Source: Pseudescherichia sp031987975
Lineage (GTDB): Bacteria > Pseudomonadota > Gammaproteobacteria > Enterobacterales > Enterobacteriaceae
Direction of reading: 5' to 3'
Assembly (NCBI RefSeq): GCF_031987975.1
Contig: NZ_DALZYX010000003.1
Span: 124,001 to 188,000, forward strand
Length of the DNA stretch: 64,000 nucleotides
The notes below the pieces were generated by a model that was given only the letters and a program-made list of their open reading frames with translations, had not been told where the DNA came from and ran no database searches. Below, one piece after another: positions 32,798 to 41,697 of this stretch (position 1 is the first letter of the stretch; every line of letters starts with the position of its first letter). Position numbers and translations under genes: made by a program.

Positions 32798-34062
32798 GCG
32801 ATTATCCCCGCTGACGCGGGGAACTTATTTATCTTGATTGTATCCTGAAGGCCAACCACGGCTTATCCCCGCTAGCGCGGGGAACTCTGGTCCCGCTGAG
32901 TCCAGCTATCAGCAGCCTGCGGTTTATCCCCGCGAACGCGGGGAACTCACGCGATACAGCGTGTTGAGGTGGGTGACTGTCGGTTTATCCCCGCTGGCGC
33001 GGGGAACTCACGCGATACAGCGTGTTGAGGTGGGTGACTGTCGGTTTATCCCNNNNNNNNNNNNNNNNNNNNNNNNNNNNNNNNNNNNNNNNNNNNNNNN
33101 NNNNNNNNNNNNNNNNNNNNNNNNNNNNNNNNNNNNNNNNNNNNNNNNNNNNTACAGCGTGTTGAGGTGGGTGACTGTCGGTTTATCCCCGCTGGCGCGG
33201 GGAACTCTCCAACCTCTTTGTAGGGCGTCATAGAGTCTCCGGTTTATCCCCGCTGGCGCGGGGAACTCATCCGATCGCCAATCTGCTCGTTTATAGTTTT
33301 CGGTTTATCCCCGCTGGCGCGGGGAACTCCCATTTGAGGATGGCTGGCATTGAGTAGCCATCGGTTTATCCCCGCTGGCGCGGGGAACTCACGCCCCTCC
33401 CGTTGAGATACACCTCGGTGATCGGTTTATCCCCGCTGGCGCGGGGAACTCGTCCGCCCGCCTGGGAGAACTGCGAGGCGCTGCGGTTTATCCCCGCTGG
33501 CGCGGGGAACTCCGCTGCATCTCTGTAAACAGGTCGTCTTTGTTCGGTTTATCCCCGCTGGCGCGGGGAACTCTATATCCGTGATGGTCTCCGGGTCGTA
33601 AACCCCGGTTTATCCCCGCTGGCGCGGGGAACTCTGTGGCAGGCTCTGAGGCGCTGCGCGGGCAGCCGGTTTATCCCCGCTGGCGCGGGGAACTCTTAGA
33701 TAGCCCGTCTATATTTCAAACAACCCGCGGTTTATCCCCGCTGGCGCGGGGAACTCGGGGAGGTTGCTTATTTAACGTCTTCAGACCACGGTTTATCCCC
33801 GCTGGCGCGGGGAACTCGCCCGGACGTGGGGCGCACCATTCCACCAGCGCGGTTTATCCCCGCTGGCGCGGGGAACTCGTCGGGAAGAGGCTTTTTCACA
33901 CTCAGCCTGAACGGTTTATCCCCGCTGGCGCGGGGAACTCCGGAACATACGTCTGCCGCGAACTGGTCTACGCGGTTTATCCCCGCTGGCGCGGGGAACT
34001 CTTGGATTGTGCTGACTGGCCGAACGCCTGGCCCGGTTTATCCCCGCTGGCGCGGGGAACTC
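32798..34062 (-). CRISPR. Type I-E CRISPR array, cas-less, transcribed leftward
   Basis: Repeats of 29 bp (plus-strand reading begins CGGTTTATCCCCGCTGGCGC and ends GGGGAACTC) recur every 61 bp, with 32-bp spacers; one spacer (33879-33911) is 33 bp. Repeat starts are 32798, 32859, 32920, 32981, 33042 (cut by N), then 33179, 33240, 33301, 33362, 33423, 33484, 33545, 33606, 33667, 33728, 33789, 33850, 33912, 33973, 34034. If the gap is a contig overlap there are 19 repeats and 18 spacers. Repeat orientation and the AT-rich leader at the right show minus-strand transcription; the three left-most repeats are degenerate, as expected at the trailer. Spacers 32949-32980 and 33010-33041 are identical. 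Confidence 0.97.
33053..33152. other. Assembly gap (100 N) inside the CRISPR array
   Basis: Exactly 100 N. The 37 bases before it (33016-33052) equal the 37 after it (33153-33189), so the contig ends overlap. The break falls at a duplicated spacer-repeat unit, where an assembler would fail; the copy number of that unit is not reliable. Confidence 0.95.
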
Positions 34063-34273
34063 TCTAAATACAGTTATTTGTTTTTAAAGAGCTTTTTTAT
34101 CAATCAACAAACTACCAACTTACAATAAACAATTACGCATCATTATGCTTTGGGTAACACAATGATTTTAAATGAAAAAATAAAATTCATTAATGACAAC
34201 TTCAATTCTACCGCCGCCCTCAACCGTTACCCTAACCTAAATCAATCTTCCACCCATTCTCAGCCAAAAAAAC
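34063..34273 (-). promoter_or_regulatory. CRISPR leader and residual space up to cysH
   Basis: AT-rich region right of the first repeat. Read on the minus strand it ends ...CTGTATTTAGA directly before GAGTTCCCC, and contains TTGGTAGTTTGTTGATTG followed by an A-run, closely resembling the E. coli I-E leader. In E. coli the cas operon lies between this leader and cysH; here only about 250 bp separate them and I see no cas remnant. Confidence 0.8.
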
Positions 34274-34303
34274 CAAAAAAAATGCCGACCCTAAGGTCAG
34301 CAT
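34274..34303 (-). terminator. Rho-independent terminator of cysH
   Basis: On the minus strand ATGCTGACC-TTAG-GGTCGGCAT forms a stem (one G-T wobble) followed by a run of eight T. It lies 14 bp beyond the cysH stop and closes the cysJIH operon. Confidence 0.85.
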
Positions 34304-34317
34304 TTTCAAGAGGGTTA

Positions 34318-35052
34318 TCACCCTTCGTGCAGTCCGCATTCGCGCTTGAGGCCGAAGAAGCGGGTCTCTTCCTCCGCCATTCCCGGCTCCCATTTGCGGG
34401 TGGTATGCGTATCGCCCACCGAGAGGTAGCCCTGGTCCCACAGCGGATGGTACTTCAGCCCGTGCTTCTGCAGGTACTGATAAACGGTACGGTTGTCCCA
34501 GTCGATGATGGGCAGCACCTTAAAGACGCCACGCTGGACAGCCAGCACCGGCAGCGTCGCGCGGCTGCCTGACTGCTCACGGCGCAGGCCAGCAAACCAG
34601 GTCTGCGCCTTCAGCTCTTTAAGAGCACGGTTCATCGGCTCAACCTTGTTGATCTCGTTGTACTTCTCAATGCCTTCGACGCCCTGCTCCCACAGCTTGC
34701 CATAGCGTGCTTCCTGCCACGCCGGGCTTTGCTCTGCACGATAGATCTTCAGGTTCAGCTTGAGCTTATCTGCCAGCTCATCGATAAACTGATAGGTCTC
34801 CGGGAACAGGTAGCCGGTATCGGTCAGGATCACTGGGATATCCGGGCTGATCTGATTAACCAGGTGCAGGCTAACCGCCGCTTGAATACCAAAGCTTGAG
34901 GAGAGCACGTACTCACCGGGCAGATTCTCTAACGCCCAGACGACGCGCTCTTCTGCGCTCATTTTTTCCAGTTGGCCATTAGTCTCTGCCAGCGCCAGAA
35001 TGCGTTCGACTTTTGGCAGCTCGTTTAAAACATTAAGATCGAGTCTGGACAT
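34318..35052 (-). CDS. cysH: CysH, PAPS reductase
   Basis: A 244-residue thioredoxin-dependent enzyme reducing PAPS to sulfite. The PP-loop-like SSSFGIQAAVSLHL and the C-terminal catalytic Cys in KRECGLHEG are present; the paired Fe-S cysteines of APS reductases are absent, as expected for the PAPS type. ATG at 35052 gives the E. coli N-terminus; nine upstream in-frame codons lie in a REP element and are excluded. Last gene of cysJIH. Confidence 0.97.
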   Translation of the reverse strand: MSRLDLNVLNELPKVERILALAETNGQLEKMSAEERVVWALENLPGEYVLSSSFGIQAAVSLHLVNQISPDIPVILTDTGYLFPETYQFIDELADKLKLNLKIYRAEQSPAWQEARYGKLWEQGVEGIEKYNEINKVEPMNRALKELKAQTWFAGLRREQSGSRATLPVLAVQRGVFKVLPIIDWDNRTVYQYLQKHGLKYHPLWDQGYLSVGDTHTTRKWEPGMAEEETRFFGLKRECGLHEG

Positions 35053-35067
35053 ATACCCCTCACTTCT

Positions 35068-35134
35068 GCCGGGCGGCACTGCGTTTGCCCAGCCTACGGT
35101 TTTGTAGGCCCGGTAAGCGAAGCGCCACCGGGCA
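35068..35134. repeat. BIME (two inverted REP elements) between cysI and cysH
   Basis: A REP at 35068-35097 (GCCGGGCGGCACTGCG...) is followed by an inverted copy at 35104-35134 (...AGCGCCACCGGGCA). REP pairs of this sort often sit inside operons and can alter mRNA decay or upstream/downstream ratios. Confidence 0.85.
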
Positions 35135-35142
35135 TGACCACG

Positions 35143-36855
35143 TTATTCCCAGAAGTCCCGCGCCGGATCCAATACGGGACGGATAATCCCGGTACGAACG
35201 GTGAAGTCGCCGAAGCCCTCACCCGCTTCGCGCTCTTTCGACCAGCGACCTACCAGCACGTCAATAGAGTCGAGGATCTCTGACTCGGTGATGTTCTCAC
35301 GGTACATGCGCGGAATGCGCGTGCCCATACGGTTGCCGCCTAGATGCAGGTTGTAACGACCCGGTGCTTTACCCACCAGGCCCAGCTCTGCCAGCAGCGC
35401 ACGACCACAGCCGTTCGGACAGCCAGTCACGCGCATGACAATATGGTCATCGCCGACGCCGTGCTTCTCCATGATCGCTTCAACTTTATCAACAAAGCTC
35501 GGCAGGAAACGCTCCGCTTCCGCCATCGCCAGCGGACAGGTCGGGAAGGCGACGCAGGCCATGGAGTTCTCGCGCTGCGGCTTAACCGCATCCATCAGGC
35601 CGTGGGAACGTGCCAGCTTCTCAATCTTCGCCTTCTGGCTCTCCGGCACGCCCGCGACGATCAGGTTCTGGTTCGCGGTCAGGCGGAAGTCGCCTTTATG
35701 GATCTTCGCGATCTCCAGCAGGCCGGTTTTCAGCGGACGATCCGGGTAGTCAAGAATACGACCGTTTTCGATAAACAGCGTCAGGTGCCACTTGTTATCG
35801 ATGCCTTTAACCCAACCGATGCGATCCCCGCGACCGGTAAACTCATAGGGGCGAACCGGCTCGAACTTCATGCCTGCCCGGCGCTCAACTTCCGCTTTGA
35901 AAGTCTCGACGCCCACGCGCTCCAGCGTGTATTTAGTCTTGGCGTTTTTACGATCGGTACGGTTGCCCCAGTCGCGCTGGGTGGTCACGACTGCTTCTGC
36001 TACCGCCAGGGTGTGCTCCAGCGGCAGGAAGCCAAACTCACTCGCGGTGCGGGCGTAGGTTTTCTTGTTACCGTGTTCGATAGAGAGACCGCCGCCCACC
36101 AGCAGGTTAAAGCCGATCAGCTTGCCGTTCTCGGCAATAGCGATAAAGTTCATGTCGTTGGCGTGCAGATCGACATCATTCTGCGGCGGGATCACCACCG
36201 TGGTTTTGAACTTACGCGGCAGATAGGTCTGCCCAAGGATCGGCTCTTCGTCAGTGGTTGCTACCTTCTCCGCATCGTGCCAGATCTCGGCATAGGCGCG
36301 GGTGCGCGGCAGCAGATGCTCAGAGAGCTTCTTCGCCCACTCGTAGGCCTCAGCGTGCAGCTCGGACTCAATCGGGTTAGAGGTACAGAGCACGTTACGG
36401 TTCATGTCGTTGGCGGTCGCCAGCGCGTCCAGACCTACTTCATGCAGCATCTGGTGAGCGGGCTTGACGTTCTTCTTCAGAATACCGTGATACTGGAAAG
36501 TCTGGCGGTTAGTCAGACGGATGCTGCCGTAGATGGTCTTCTCTTCGGCGAACTTGTCGATAGCCTGCCACTGCGCCGGGGTGATGATCCCGCCCGGCAG
36601 GCGGCAGCGCAGCATCATGGCGTGGCGCGGCTCCAGCTTCTGCTCGGCACGTTCAGCACGAATATCACGATCGTCCTGCTGATACATACCGTGGAAACGG
36701 ATCAGCAGAAAGTTGTCACCTTTAAAACCGCCGGTAAGCCCGTCGTTCAGATCTTCCGCAATCGTACCGCGCAGGTAGTTGCTTTCACGTTTCATACGCT
36801 CGGCGTCGGTCAGTTTACCTTCGACCACCAGCGGACCTGGGTGTTTATCGCTCAT
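35143..36855 (-). CDS. cysI: CysI, sulfite reductase hemoprotein beta subunit
   Basis: A 570-residue siroheme/4Fe-4S subunit reducing sulfite to sulfide with six electrons from CysJ. Cluster cysteines are visible in CVAFPTCPLAMAEAERF and TGCPNGCGRALLAELG. Length equals E. coli. The start overlaps the cysJ stop by one base. Confidence 0.98.
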   Translation of the reverse strand: MSDKHPGPLVVEGKLTDAERMKRESNYLRGTIAEDLNDGLTGGFKGDNFLLIRFHGMYQQDDRDIRAERAEQKLEPRHAMMLRCRLPGGIITPAQWQAIDKFAEEKTIYGSIRLTNRQTFQYHGILKKNVKPAHQMLHEVGLDALATANDMNRNVLCTSNPIESELHAEAYEWAKKLSEHLLPRTRAYAEIWHDAEKVATTDEEPILGQTYLPRKFKTTVVIPPQNDVDLHANDMNFIAIAENGKLIGFNLLVGGGLSIEHGNKKTYARTASEFGFLPLEHTLAVAEAVVTTQRDWGNRTDRKNAKTKYTLERVGVETFKAEVERRAGMKFEPVRPYEFTGRGDRIGWVKGIDNKWHLTLFIENGRILDYPDRPLKTGLLEIAKIHKGDFRLTANQNLIVAGVPESQKAKIEKLARSHGLMDAVKPQRENSMACVAFPTCPLAMAEAERFLPSFVDKVEAIMEKHGVGDDHIVMRVTGCPNGCGRALLAELGLVGKAPGRYNLHLGGNRMGTRIPRMYRENITESEILDSIDVLVGRWSKEREAGEGFGDFTVRTGIIRPVLDPARDFWE

Positions 36856-38666
36856 TAGTAGACATCTCGCTGATAACGGCGCTCTACGCGCAGCTCACTT
36901 AAATATTCGTCAGCCGTTTCGGTGTCCATGCCACCGAACTCGGCAATCACTTCCAGTAAAGCCTGCTCAACGTCGCGCGCCATACGCGTCGCGTCGCCGC
37001 AGACATAAATGTGTGCACCTTCGTTGATCCAGCGCCACAGCTCCGCGCCCTGTTCGCGCAGTTTATCTTGTACGTATACTTTCTCTTTCTGGTCGCGGGA
37101 CCAGGCCAGATCGATGCGGTTCAGCACGCCCTCTTTGACGTAACGCTGCCACTCAACCTGGTACAGGAAATCTTCAGTAAAATGCGGGTTACCAAAAATC
37201 AGCCAGTTTTTACCCGGCGCTTCGTCCGCCGCACGCTGCTGCATAAAGGCGCGGAACGGCGCAATACCGGTGCCTGGGCCGATCATAATCACCGGTGTTT
37301 CCGGGTTAGATGGCAGGCGGAAGTTATCGTTGTGCTCAATAAACACACGGATCTCGCCGTCCTCTTCTACGCGATCGGCAAGGAAGCCCGACGCACCGCC
37401 GGTGCGGGCACGGCCTTCAACGTCATAACGCACTACGCCAACGGTGACGTGCACTTCGCTCTCCACTTCCGCCTGGGATGAGGCGATAGAGTAGAGGCGC
37501 GGCGTCAGCGGCCGCAGCAGGCCAATCAGCGCCTCAGCATCCAGCTGGGCGGCAGAGAAGCGCACCATATCGACAATCGGCGTCGTTGCGGCGTAGTGCT
37601 GGAGACGAGCCTTGTCGCCCACCATCGGCAGTAGCGTTTCGCTGCGGCTCAGCTTCGCATAGTTTTCAACGATGCTGGCAGTGTTTACCGTCAGCTCAAA
37701 GTGCCACGCCAGCGCCTCAGAGAGGGGCAGCGTTTTGCCATCAACGGTAACCGGCTCGTCGCCTTTCAGCCACAGCAATTCAATCAGCTCACGCACCAGC
37801 TCGGGATCGTTCTGATACCAGACGCCCAGCGCGTCGCCCGGCTGGTAGCGCAGACCGGAATCGCCCAGATCGATCTCGATATGGCGCACGTCTTTCTCGG
37901 AGTCGCGGCCGGTGATCTTCTGGTTCACGGCGAGCGTCGCTACCAGCGGCTCTTCTTTAGTATAGGGGCTGGAGAAGACCTCATTGACCACGCCGGTAGC
38001 GGTTACTGCCGCCTGGGCCGGGCTTTCGGTCGGCACGCGGGCTTTCAGGATATCAACGATGCGCGCGCGCCACTCGCTGGCCGCTGCCTGATACTCAACG
38101 TCAGCATCTACGCGATCCAGCAGGCGCTCTGCGCCCAGCTCCGCCAGTTTGCTATCAAAATCTTTACCGCACTGGCAGAAAAATTCGTAGGAGGTATCGC
38201 CCAGGCCAAAGACGGCGAAGGCTGCACCATTAAGCTTCGGCGCTTTTTTCGAGAACAGGAACTTATGCAGGGCGACCGCCTCTTCCGGTGGCTCCCCCTC
38301 CCCCTGGGTCGAAGCAACCACAACCAGCAGCTTTTCATTGGCAATTTGTTTGAATTTATAGTCGCCAGCGTTAACCAGGTTGACGTTAAGCTTCGCCGCC
38401 AGCAGATCGTCACGCAGCGCTTCCGCCACGCGACGGGCGTTACCGGTCTGCGATGCGCTAAGCAGCGTGATCGTCGGCGTCTCTACCGCCGGCGCCGGTG
38501 CTGCAGCCATTGCTGCTGCGCCAGGCTGCTGGTTAAGCACGCCCCAGAAGTAGCCGGAAACCCAGGCGAGCTGAGTCGGTGTTAAATCGGTGGTGGCTGC
38601 CTGAAGGCGTGCCAGCTGCTCCGGGTTCAGCGGAAGCAAAGCGGAAGGTGGGGCCTGTGTCGTCAT
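36855..38666 (-). CDS. cysJ: CysJ, sulfite reductase flavoprotein alpha subunit
   Basis: A 603-residue diflavin reductase (E. coli 599). The N-terminal flavodoxin domain (SASQTGNARRVAEALRDDL, about 68-205) binds FMN; the C-terminal ferredoxin-NADP reductase-like part binds FAD (RLYSIASS) and NADPH (GPGTGIAPFRAFMQ), ending VERRYQRDVY. It is the first gene of cysJIH, divergent from queD. Confidence 0.98.
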   Translation of the reverse strand: MTTQAPPSALLPLNPEQLARLQAATTDLTPTQLAWVSGYFWGVLNQQPGAAAMAAAPAPAVETPTITLLSASQTGNARRVAEALRDDLLAAKLNVNLVNAGDYKFKQIANEKLLVVVASTQGEGEPPEEAVALHKFLFSKKAPKLNGAAFAVFGLGDTSYEFFCQCGKDFDSKLAELGAERLLDRVDADVEYQAAASEWRARIVDILKARVPTESPAQAAVTATGVVNEVFSSPYTKEEPLVATLAVNQKITGRDSEKDVRHIEIDLGDSGLRYQPGDALGVWYQNDPELVRELIELLWLKGDEPVTVDGKTLPLSEALAWHFELTVNTASIVENYAKLSRSETLLPMVGDKARLQHYAATTPIVDMVRFSAAQLDAEALIGLLRPLTPRLYSIASSQAEVESEVHVTVGVVRYDVEGRARTGGASGFLADRVEEDGEIRVFIEHNDNFRLPSNPETPVIMIGPGTGIAPFRAFMQQRAADEAPGKNWLIFGNPHFTEDFLYQVEWQRYVKEGVLNRIDLAWSRDQKEKVYVQDKLREQGAELWRWINEGAHIYVCGDATRMARDVEQALLEVIAEFGGMDTETADEYLSELRVERRYQRDVY

Positions 38667-38971
38667 GCGTCGTTATGTTCCAGTAAGCAAAGCTATTAAA
38701 AAAGCGTAAAAACAGAACAGAGTGTAAGGGTAACGGCGTGAATAATAACAATTAAAGAAGGGTTGGAAATAACAAATAACTAAAAACGCTAACCGCTTTT
38801 AGTTATAGTTATTAACAGTAAAACAGGTTGATTAATTCACTGATTTTAAAAGATAAAAATCAAATTTCGCCGCCACAGGCCGGGCTTTACCGCTTTTGCC
38901 TGTTTTAGTTAATGCCAAAAATGGTCAATTCCGGTAGTATGCGGCGGTTTTTGCCTGTCTGAGAATTGATC
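38667..38971. promoter_or_regulatory. cysJ/queD divergent control region with candidate CysB dyad
   Basis: A 305-bp AT-rich spacer. A perfect 10-bp inverted repeat ATAACTAAAA (38776-38785) / TTTTAGTTAT (38797-38806), separated by 11 bp, lies about 110 bp upstream of cysJ, a position suited to the CysB activator known to control cysJIH in enterics. Assignment to CysB is inference. No ORF is present. Confidence 0.5.
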
Positions 38972-39334
38972 ATGTCTACCACGTTATTTAAAGATTTCAT
39001 CTTCGAAGCCGCTCACCGTCTGCCGCACGTTCCCGAAGGCCACAAATGCGGTCGCCTGCACGGTCACTCTTTTATGGTGCGCCTGGAAATTACCGGTGAA
39101 GTCGATCCCCATACGGGTTGGATCATGGACTTCTCCGAGCTGAAGGCCGCCTTCAAGCCGACCTATGACCGACTGGATCACTACTATCTGAACGATATTC
39201 CTGGCCTGGAGAACCCGACCAGCGAAGTGCTGGCGAAGTGGATCTGGGAGGAGATGAAGCCGCTTGTGCCGTTGCTGAGCGCGGTGACAATCAAAGAGAC
39301 CTGTACGGCGGGTTGCGTCTATCGCGGCGAATAG
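38972..39334 (+). CDS. queD: QueD, 6-carboxytetrahydropterin synthase
   Basis: A 120-residue zinc enzyme of queuosine/7-deazaguanine synthesis converting dihydroneopterin triphosphate to 6-carboxytetrahydropterin. Zinc ligands His15, His30 and His32 and catalytic Cys26 are visible (AAHRLPH, HKCGRLHGHSF). ATG at 38972 is chosen; a TTG two codons upstream is in frame but less likely. It supplies the substrate of QueE, encoded just downstream on the other strand. Confidence 0.96.
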   Translation: MSTTLFKDFIFEAAHRLPHVPEGHKCGRLHGHSFMVRLEITGEVDPHTGWIMDFSELKAAFKPTYDRLDHYYLNDIPGLENPTSEVLAKWIWEEMKPLVPLLSAVTIKETCTAGCVYRGE

Positions 39335-39355
39335 AGGTCGCAGCACGGTTAACCC

Positions 39356-39385
39356 AGGCCCGGTAAGCGCAGCGCCACCGGGCAT
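39356..39385. repeat. REP element between queD and queE
   Basis: AGGCCCGGTAAGCGCAGCGC followed by CACCGGGCAT is a canonical single REP in the convergent queD/queE gap. Confidence 0.85.
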
Positions 39386-39394
39386 ATCGGACTA

Positions 39395-40066
39395 TTAAGC
39401 AATATTCAGGTACTTATGCGTCTGCATCGACAGACGCCAGTTGCGTGCAATGCAGGTCTCAATGCACAGACGCGTCGCATCCTCTTTCTGGCTGATCGGC
39501 TGAAGCGCGATCACCCGCGGCTTATCGTCGTGCAGCGTCGCCAGCAGTTCATCCAGCGCCTCAACGTCGCGCATCCGGCCCACCGGGTGTTTAATCTCAT
39601 CCGCGCGATCCAGCGCCTGCTGTAAAATATCGTACCCGCCGCGCATATTCACCTTCGGTGAAACCGTCACCCAGGTGTTGGTCGACGTGCGCACTTCATG
39701 CGTGCCGCTGGTTTCAATCTGGCAGCTAAAACCGTTTTTCTCCAGCAGCATGGTCAGCGGGATCAGATCGTGAATGCAAGGCTCACCGCCGGTGATCACT
39801 ACATGGCGAGCGGTATAGCCCTGGCGCTCAATGATAGCCAGCAGATCTTCACTGCTTGCCGGTCCCCACTTATCGCTCTCTTTGGTTTTCGCCAGCACGC
39901 TGTAGAGGGACACTTCTCGATCGGCGAGCTTATCCCAGGTGTGCTTGGTGTCGCACCAGGCACAGCCTACCGGGCATCCCTGCAGACGGATAAAAATAGC
40001 GGGAACGCCGGTAAAGTAACCCTCGCCTTGCAGGGTCTGGAACATCTCATTAATCGGGTACTGCAT
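39395..40066 (-). CDS. queE: QueE, 7-carboxy-7-deazaguanine synthase
   Basis: A 223-residue radical-SAM enzyme forming CDG from 6-carboxytetrahydropterin. The cluster motif is Cys31, Cys35, Cys38 in GCPVGCAWCDT, with a GGEP motif (VVITGGEPCIHD). ATG at 40066 gives the E. coli MQYPINEMFQ start; the frame extends 19 codons upstream without homology. QueD and QueE act consecutively; QueF at 59326 reduces the later nitrile. Confidence 0.97.
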   Translation of the reverse strand: MQYPINEMFQTLQGEGYFTGVPAIFIRLQGCPVGCAWCDTKHTWDKLADREVSLYSVLAKTKESDKWGPASSEDLLAIIERQGYTARHVVITGGEPCIHDLIPLTMLLEKNGFSCQIETSGTHEVRTSTNTWVTVSPKVNMRGGYDILQQALDRADEIKHPVGRMRDVEALDELLATLHDDKPRVIALQPISQKEDATRLCIETCIARNWRLSMQTHKYLNIA

Positions 40067-40147
40067 ACTCATCTCTGTTTGGCTATAAAAGGTAAGTATC
40101 GCAGATCCCTGCCCTAAGGTCATGTGCAGCAGCTGCGCTATTGCAGC

Positions 40148-40181
40148 AATAAAAAAACCCGCCGAAGCGGGTTTTTTTATT
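40148..40181 (-). terminator. Rho-independent terminator of eno
   Basis: AAAAAAACCCGC-CGAA-GCGGGTTTTTTT is a symmetric hairpin with A/T tails, 20 bp beyond the eno stop. It can act in both directions; on the plus strand no gene feeds into it. Confidence 0.92.
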
Positions 40182-40201
40182 AAGAGTGAAAAGTCAGGGG
40201 A

Positions 40202-41500
40202 TTATGCCTGGCCTTTGATCTCTTTACGACCGTTGTACGGTGCTTGTTCACCCAGCGCTTCTTCGATACGAATCAGCTGGTTGTACTTAGCAACGCGGTC
40301 AGAACGGCTCATGGAACCGGTTTTGATCTGGCCAGCAGCGGTACCCACAGCCAGGTCAGCGATGGTTGCATCTTCAGTTTCGCCAGAGCGGTGAGAGATA
40401 ACCGCAGTGTAGCCAGCGTCTTTCGCCATTTTGATCGCAGCCAGAGTTTCGGTCAGAGAACCGATCTGGTTGAATTTGATCAGGATGGAGTTAACGATGC
40501 CTTTCTCGATGCCTTCTTTCAGGATCTTGGTGTTGGTTACGAACAGATCGTCGCCAACCAGCTGGATTTTGTCGCCCAGCACTTTGGTCTGGTAAGCAAA
40601 GCCGGTCCAGTCAGACTCGTCCAGGCCATCTTCGATGGAGACGATCGGATACTGTTTGGTCAGATCTTCCAGGAAGTGGGTGAACTCTTCAGAGGTGAAG
40701 GCTTTGTTGCCTTCGCCAGCCAGAACGTATTTGCCATCTTTATAGAACTCAGAGGCTGCACAGTCCATCGCCAGAGTGATGTCGGTGCCCAGCTCGTAGC
40801 CTGCTGCTTTTACCGCTTCAGCGATAACAGCCAGCGCTTCGGCGTTGGAGCCCAGGTTCGGCGCGTAGCCGCCTTCGTCGCCCACAGCGGTGTTCATGCC
40901 TTTGGACTTCAGCACTTTTGCCAGGTTGTGGAACACTTCTGAACCCATACGTACGGCTTCTTTCAGGGATTTCGCGCCAACCGGCTGAATCATAAATTCC
41001 TGAATGTCTACGTTGTTGTCAGCGTGCTCACCACCGTTGATGATGTTCATCATCGGAACCGGCATGGAGTATTTGCCCGGGGTGCCGTTCAGTTCAGCGA
41101 TGTGCGCATACAGCGGCAGGCCTTTAGAAGCAGCGGCAGCTTTGGCGTTCGCCAGGGAAACGGCCAGAATTGCGTTCGCACCGAAGTTAGATTTGTTCTC
41201 AGTACCGTCCAGGTCGATCATGATCTTATCGATGTTAGCCTGGTCTTTGGCGTCTTTGCCAAGGATAGCCTGAGCGATCGGGCCGTTAACTGCGCCAACA
41301 GCTTTGGTCACGCCTTTACCCAGGAAACGGGATTTGTCGCCATCGCGCAGTTCCAGCGCTTCGCGGGAACCGGTAGAAGCACCTGACGGGGCAGCAGCCA
41401 TACCGACGAAACCACCTTCCAGGTGTACTTCGGCTTCAACAGTCGGGTTACCACGGGAGTCGATGATTTCACGACCGATGACTTTAACGATTTTGGACAT
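40202..41500 (-). CDS. eno: Eno, enolase
   Basis: A 432-residue glycolytic enzyme converting 2-phosphoglycerate to phosphoenolpyruvate, also a scaffold component of the RNA degradosome. Signatures include SGASTGSREALELRDGD, AVGDEGGYAPNL and LIKFNQIGSLTETL, with SHRSGETED near the C-terminus. Codon use is strongly biased, as in highly expressed genes. It lies downstream of pyrG as in E. coli. Confidence 0.99.
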   Translation of the reverse strand: MSKIVKVIGREIIDSRGNPTVEAEVHLEGGFVGMAAAPSGASTGSREALELRDGDKSRFLGKGVTKAVGAVNGPIAQAILGKDAKDQANIDKIMIDLDGTENKSNFGANAILAVSLANAKAAAASKGLPLYAHIAELNGTPGKYSMPVPMMNIINGGEHADNNVDIQEFMIQPVGAKSLKEAVRMGSEVFHNLAKVLKSKGMNTAVGDEGGYAPNLGSNAEALAVIAEAVKAAGYELGTDITLAMDCAASEFYKDGKYVLAGEGNKAFTSEEFTHFLEDLTKQYPIVSIEDGLDESDWTGFAYQTKVLGDKIQLVGDDLFVTNTKILKEGIEKGIVNSILIKFNQIGSLTETLAAIKMAKDAGYTAVISHRSGETEDATIADLAVGTAAGQIKTGSMSRSDRVAKYNQLIRIEEALGEQAPYNGRKEIKGQA

Positions 41501-41579
41501 TAGGATTTCCTCAGTACCAGTTAATTAAAACTCCAGACAAACAACGCATGCGCCGTCATCTTTCACGCTATAACTGCGT

Positions 41580-41650
41580 TAGTCCGCTCACTCACCCCAG
41601 TCACTTAGTTCACTAAGCTCCCGGGGATTCATTCACGGGCTGCCTTGTTC
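41580..41650. repeat. Dyad-rich block in the pyrG-eno spacer
   Basis: Contains CTTAG-TTCA-CTAAG (41604-41617) followed by CTCCCGGGGATTCATTCACG. Blocks of this type recur in enterobacterial intergenic regions from memory, but I cannot confirm family membership here. It lies in the 197-bp pyrG-eno gap where eno promoters are expected. Confidence 0.35.
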
Positions 41651-41697
41651 TAACGCGAAAGCTATAGGCGCATTTCAACGCGTTATCGCTCTAACTC

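Noticed and set aside
32838..34128. Open frames encoding repeated LSPLARGT / VYPRWRGEL / FIPAGAGNS peptides
   Set aside because: These are translations of CRISPR repeats, not repeat proteins.
34150..34572. A plus-strand frame starting MGNTMILNEKIKF in the leader region
   Set aside because: It runs through the cysH terminator and antisense into cysH. I considered a cas remnant but saw no Cas motif.
35344..36858. A 504-codon plus-strand open frame
   Set aside because: Antisense shadow of cysI with no recognisable domain.
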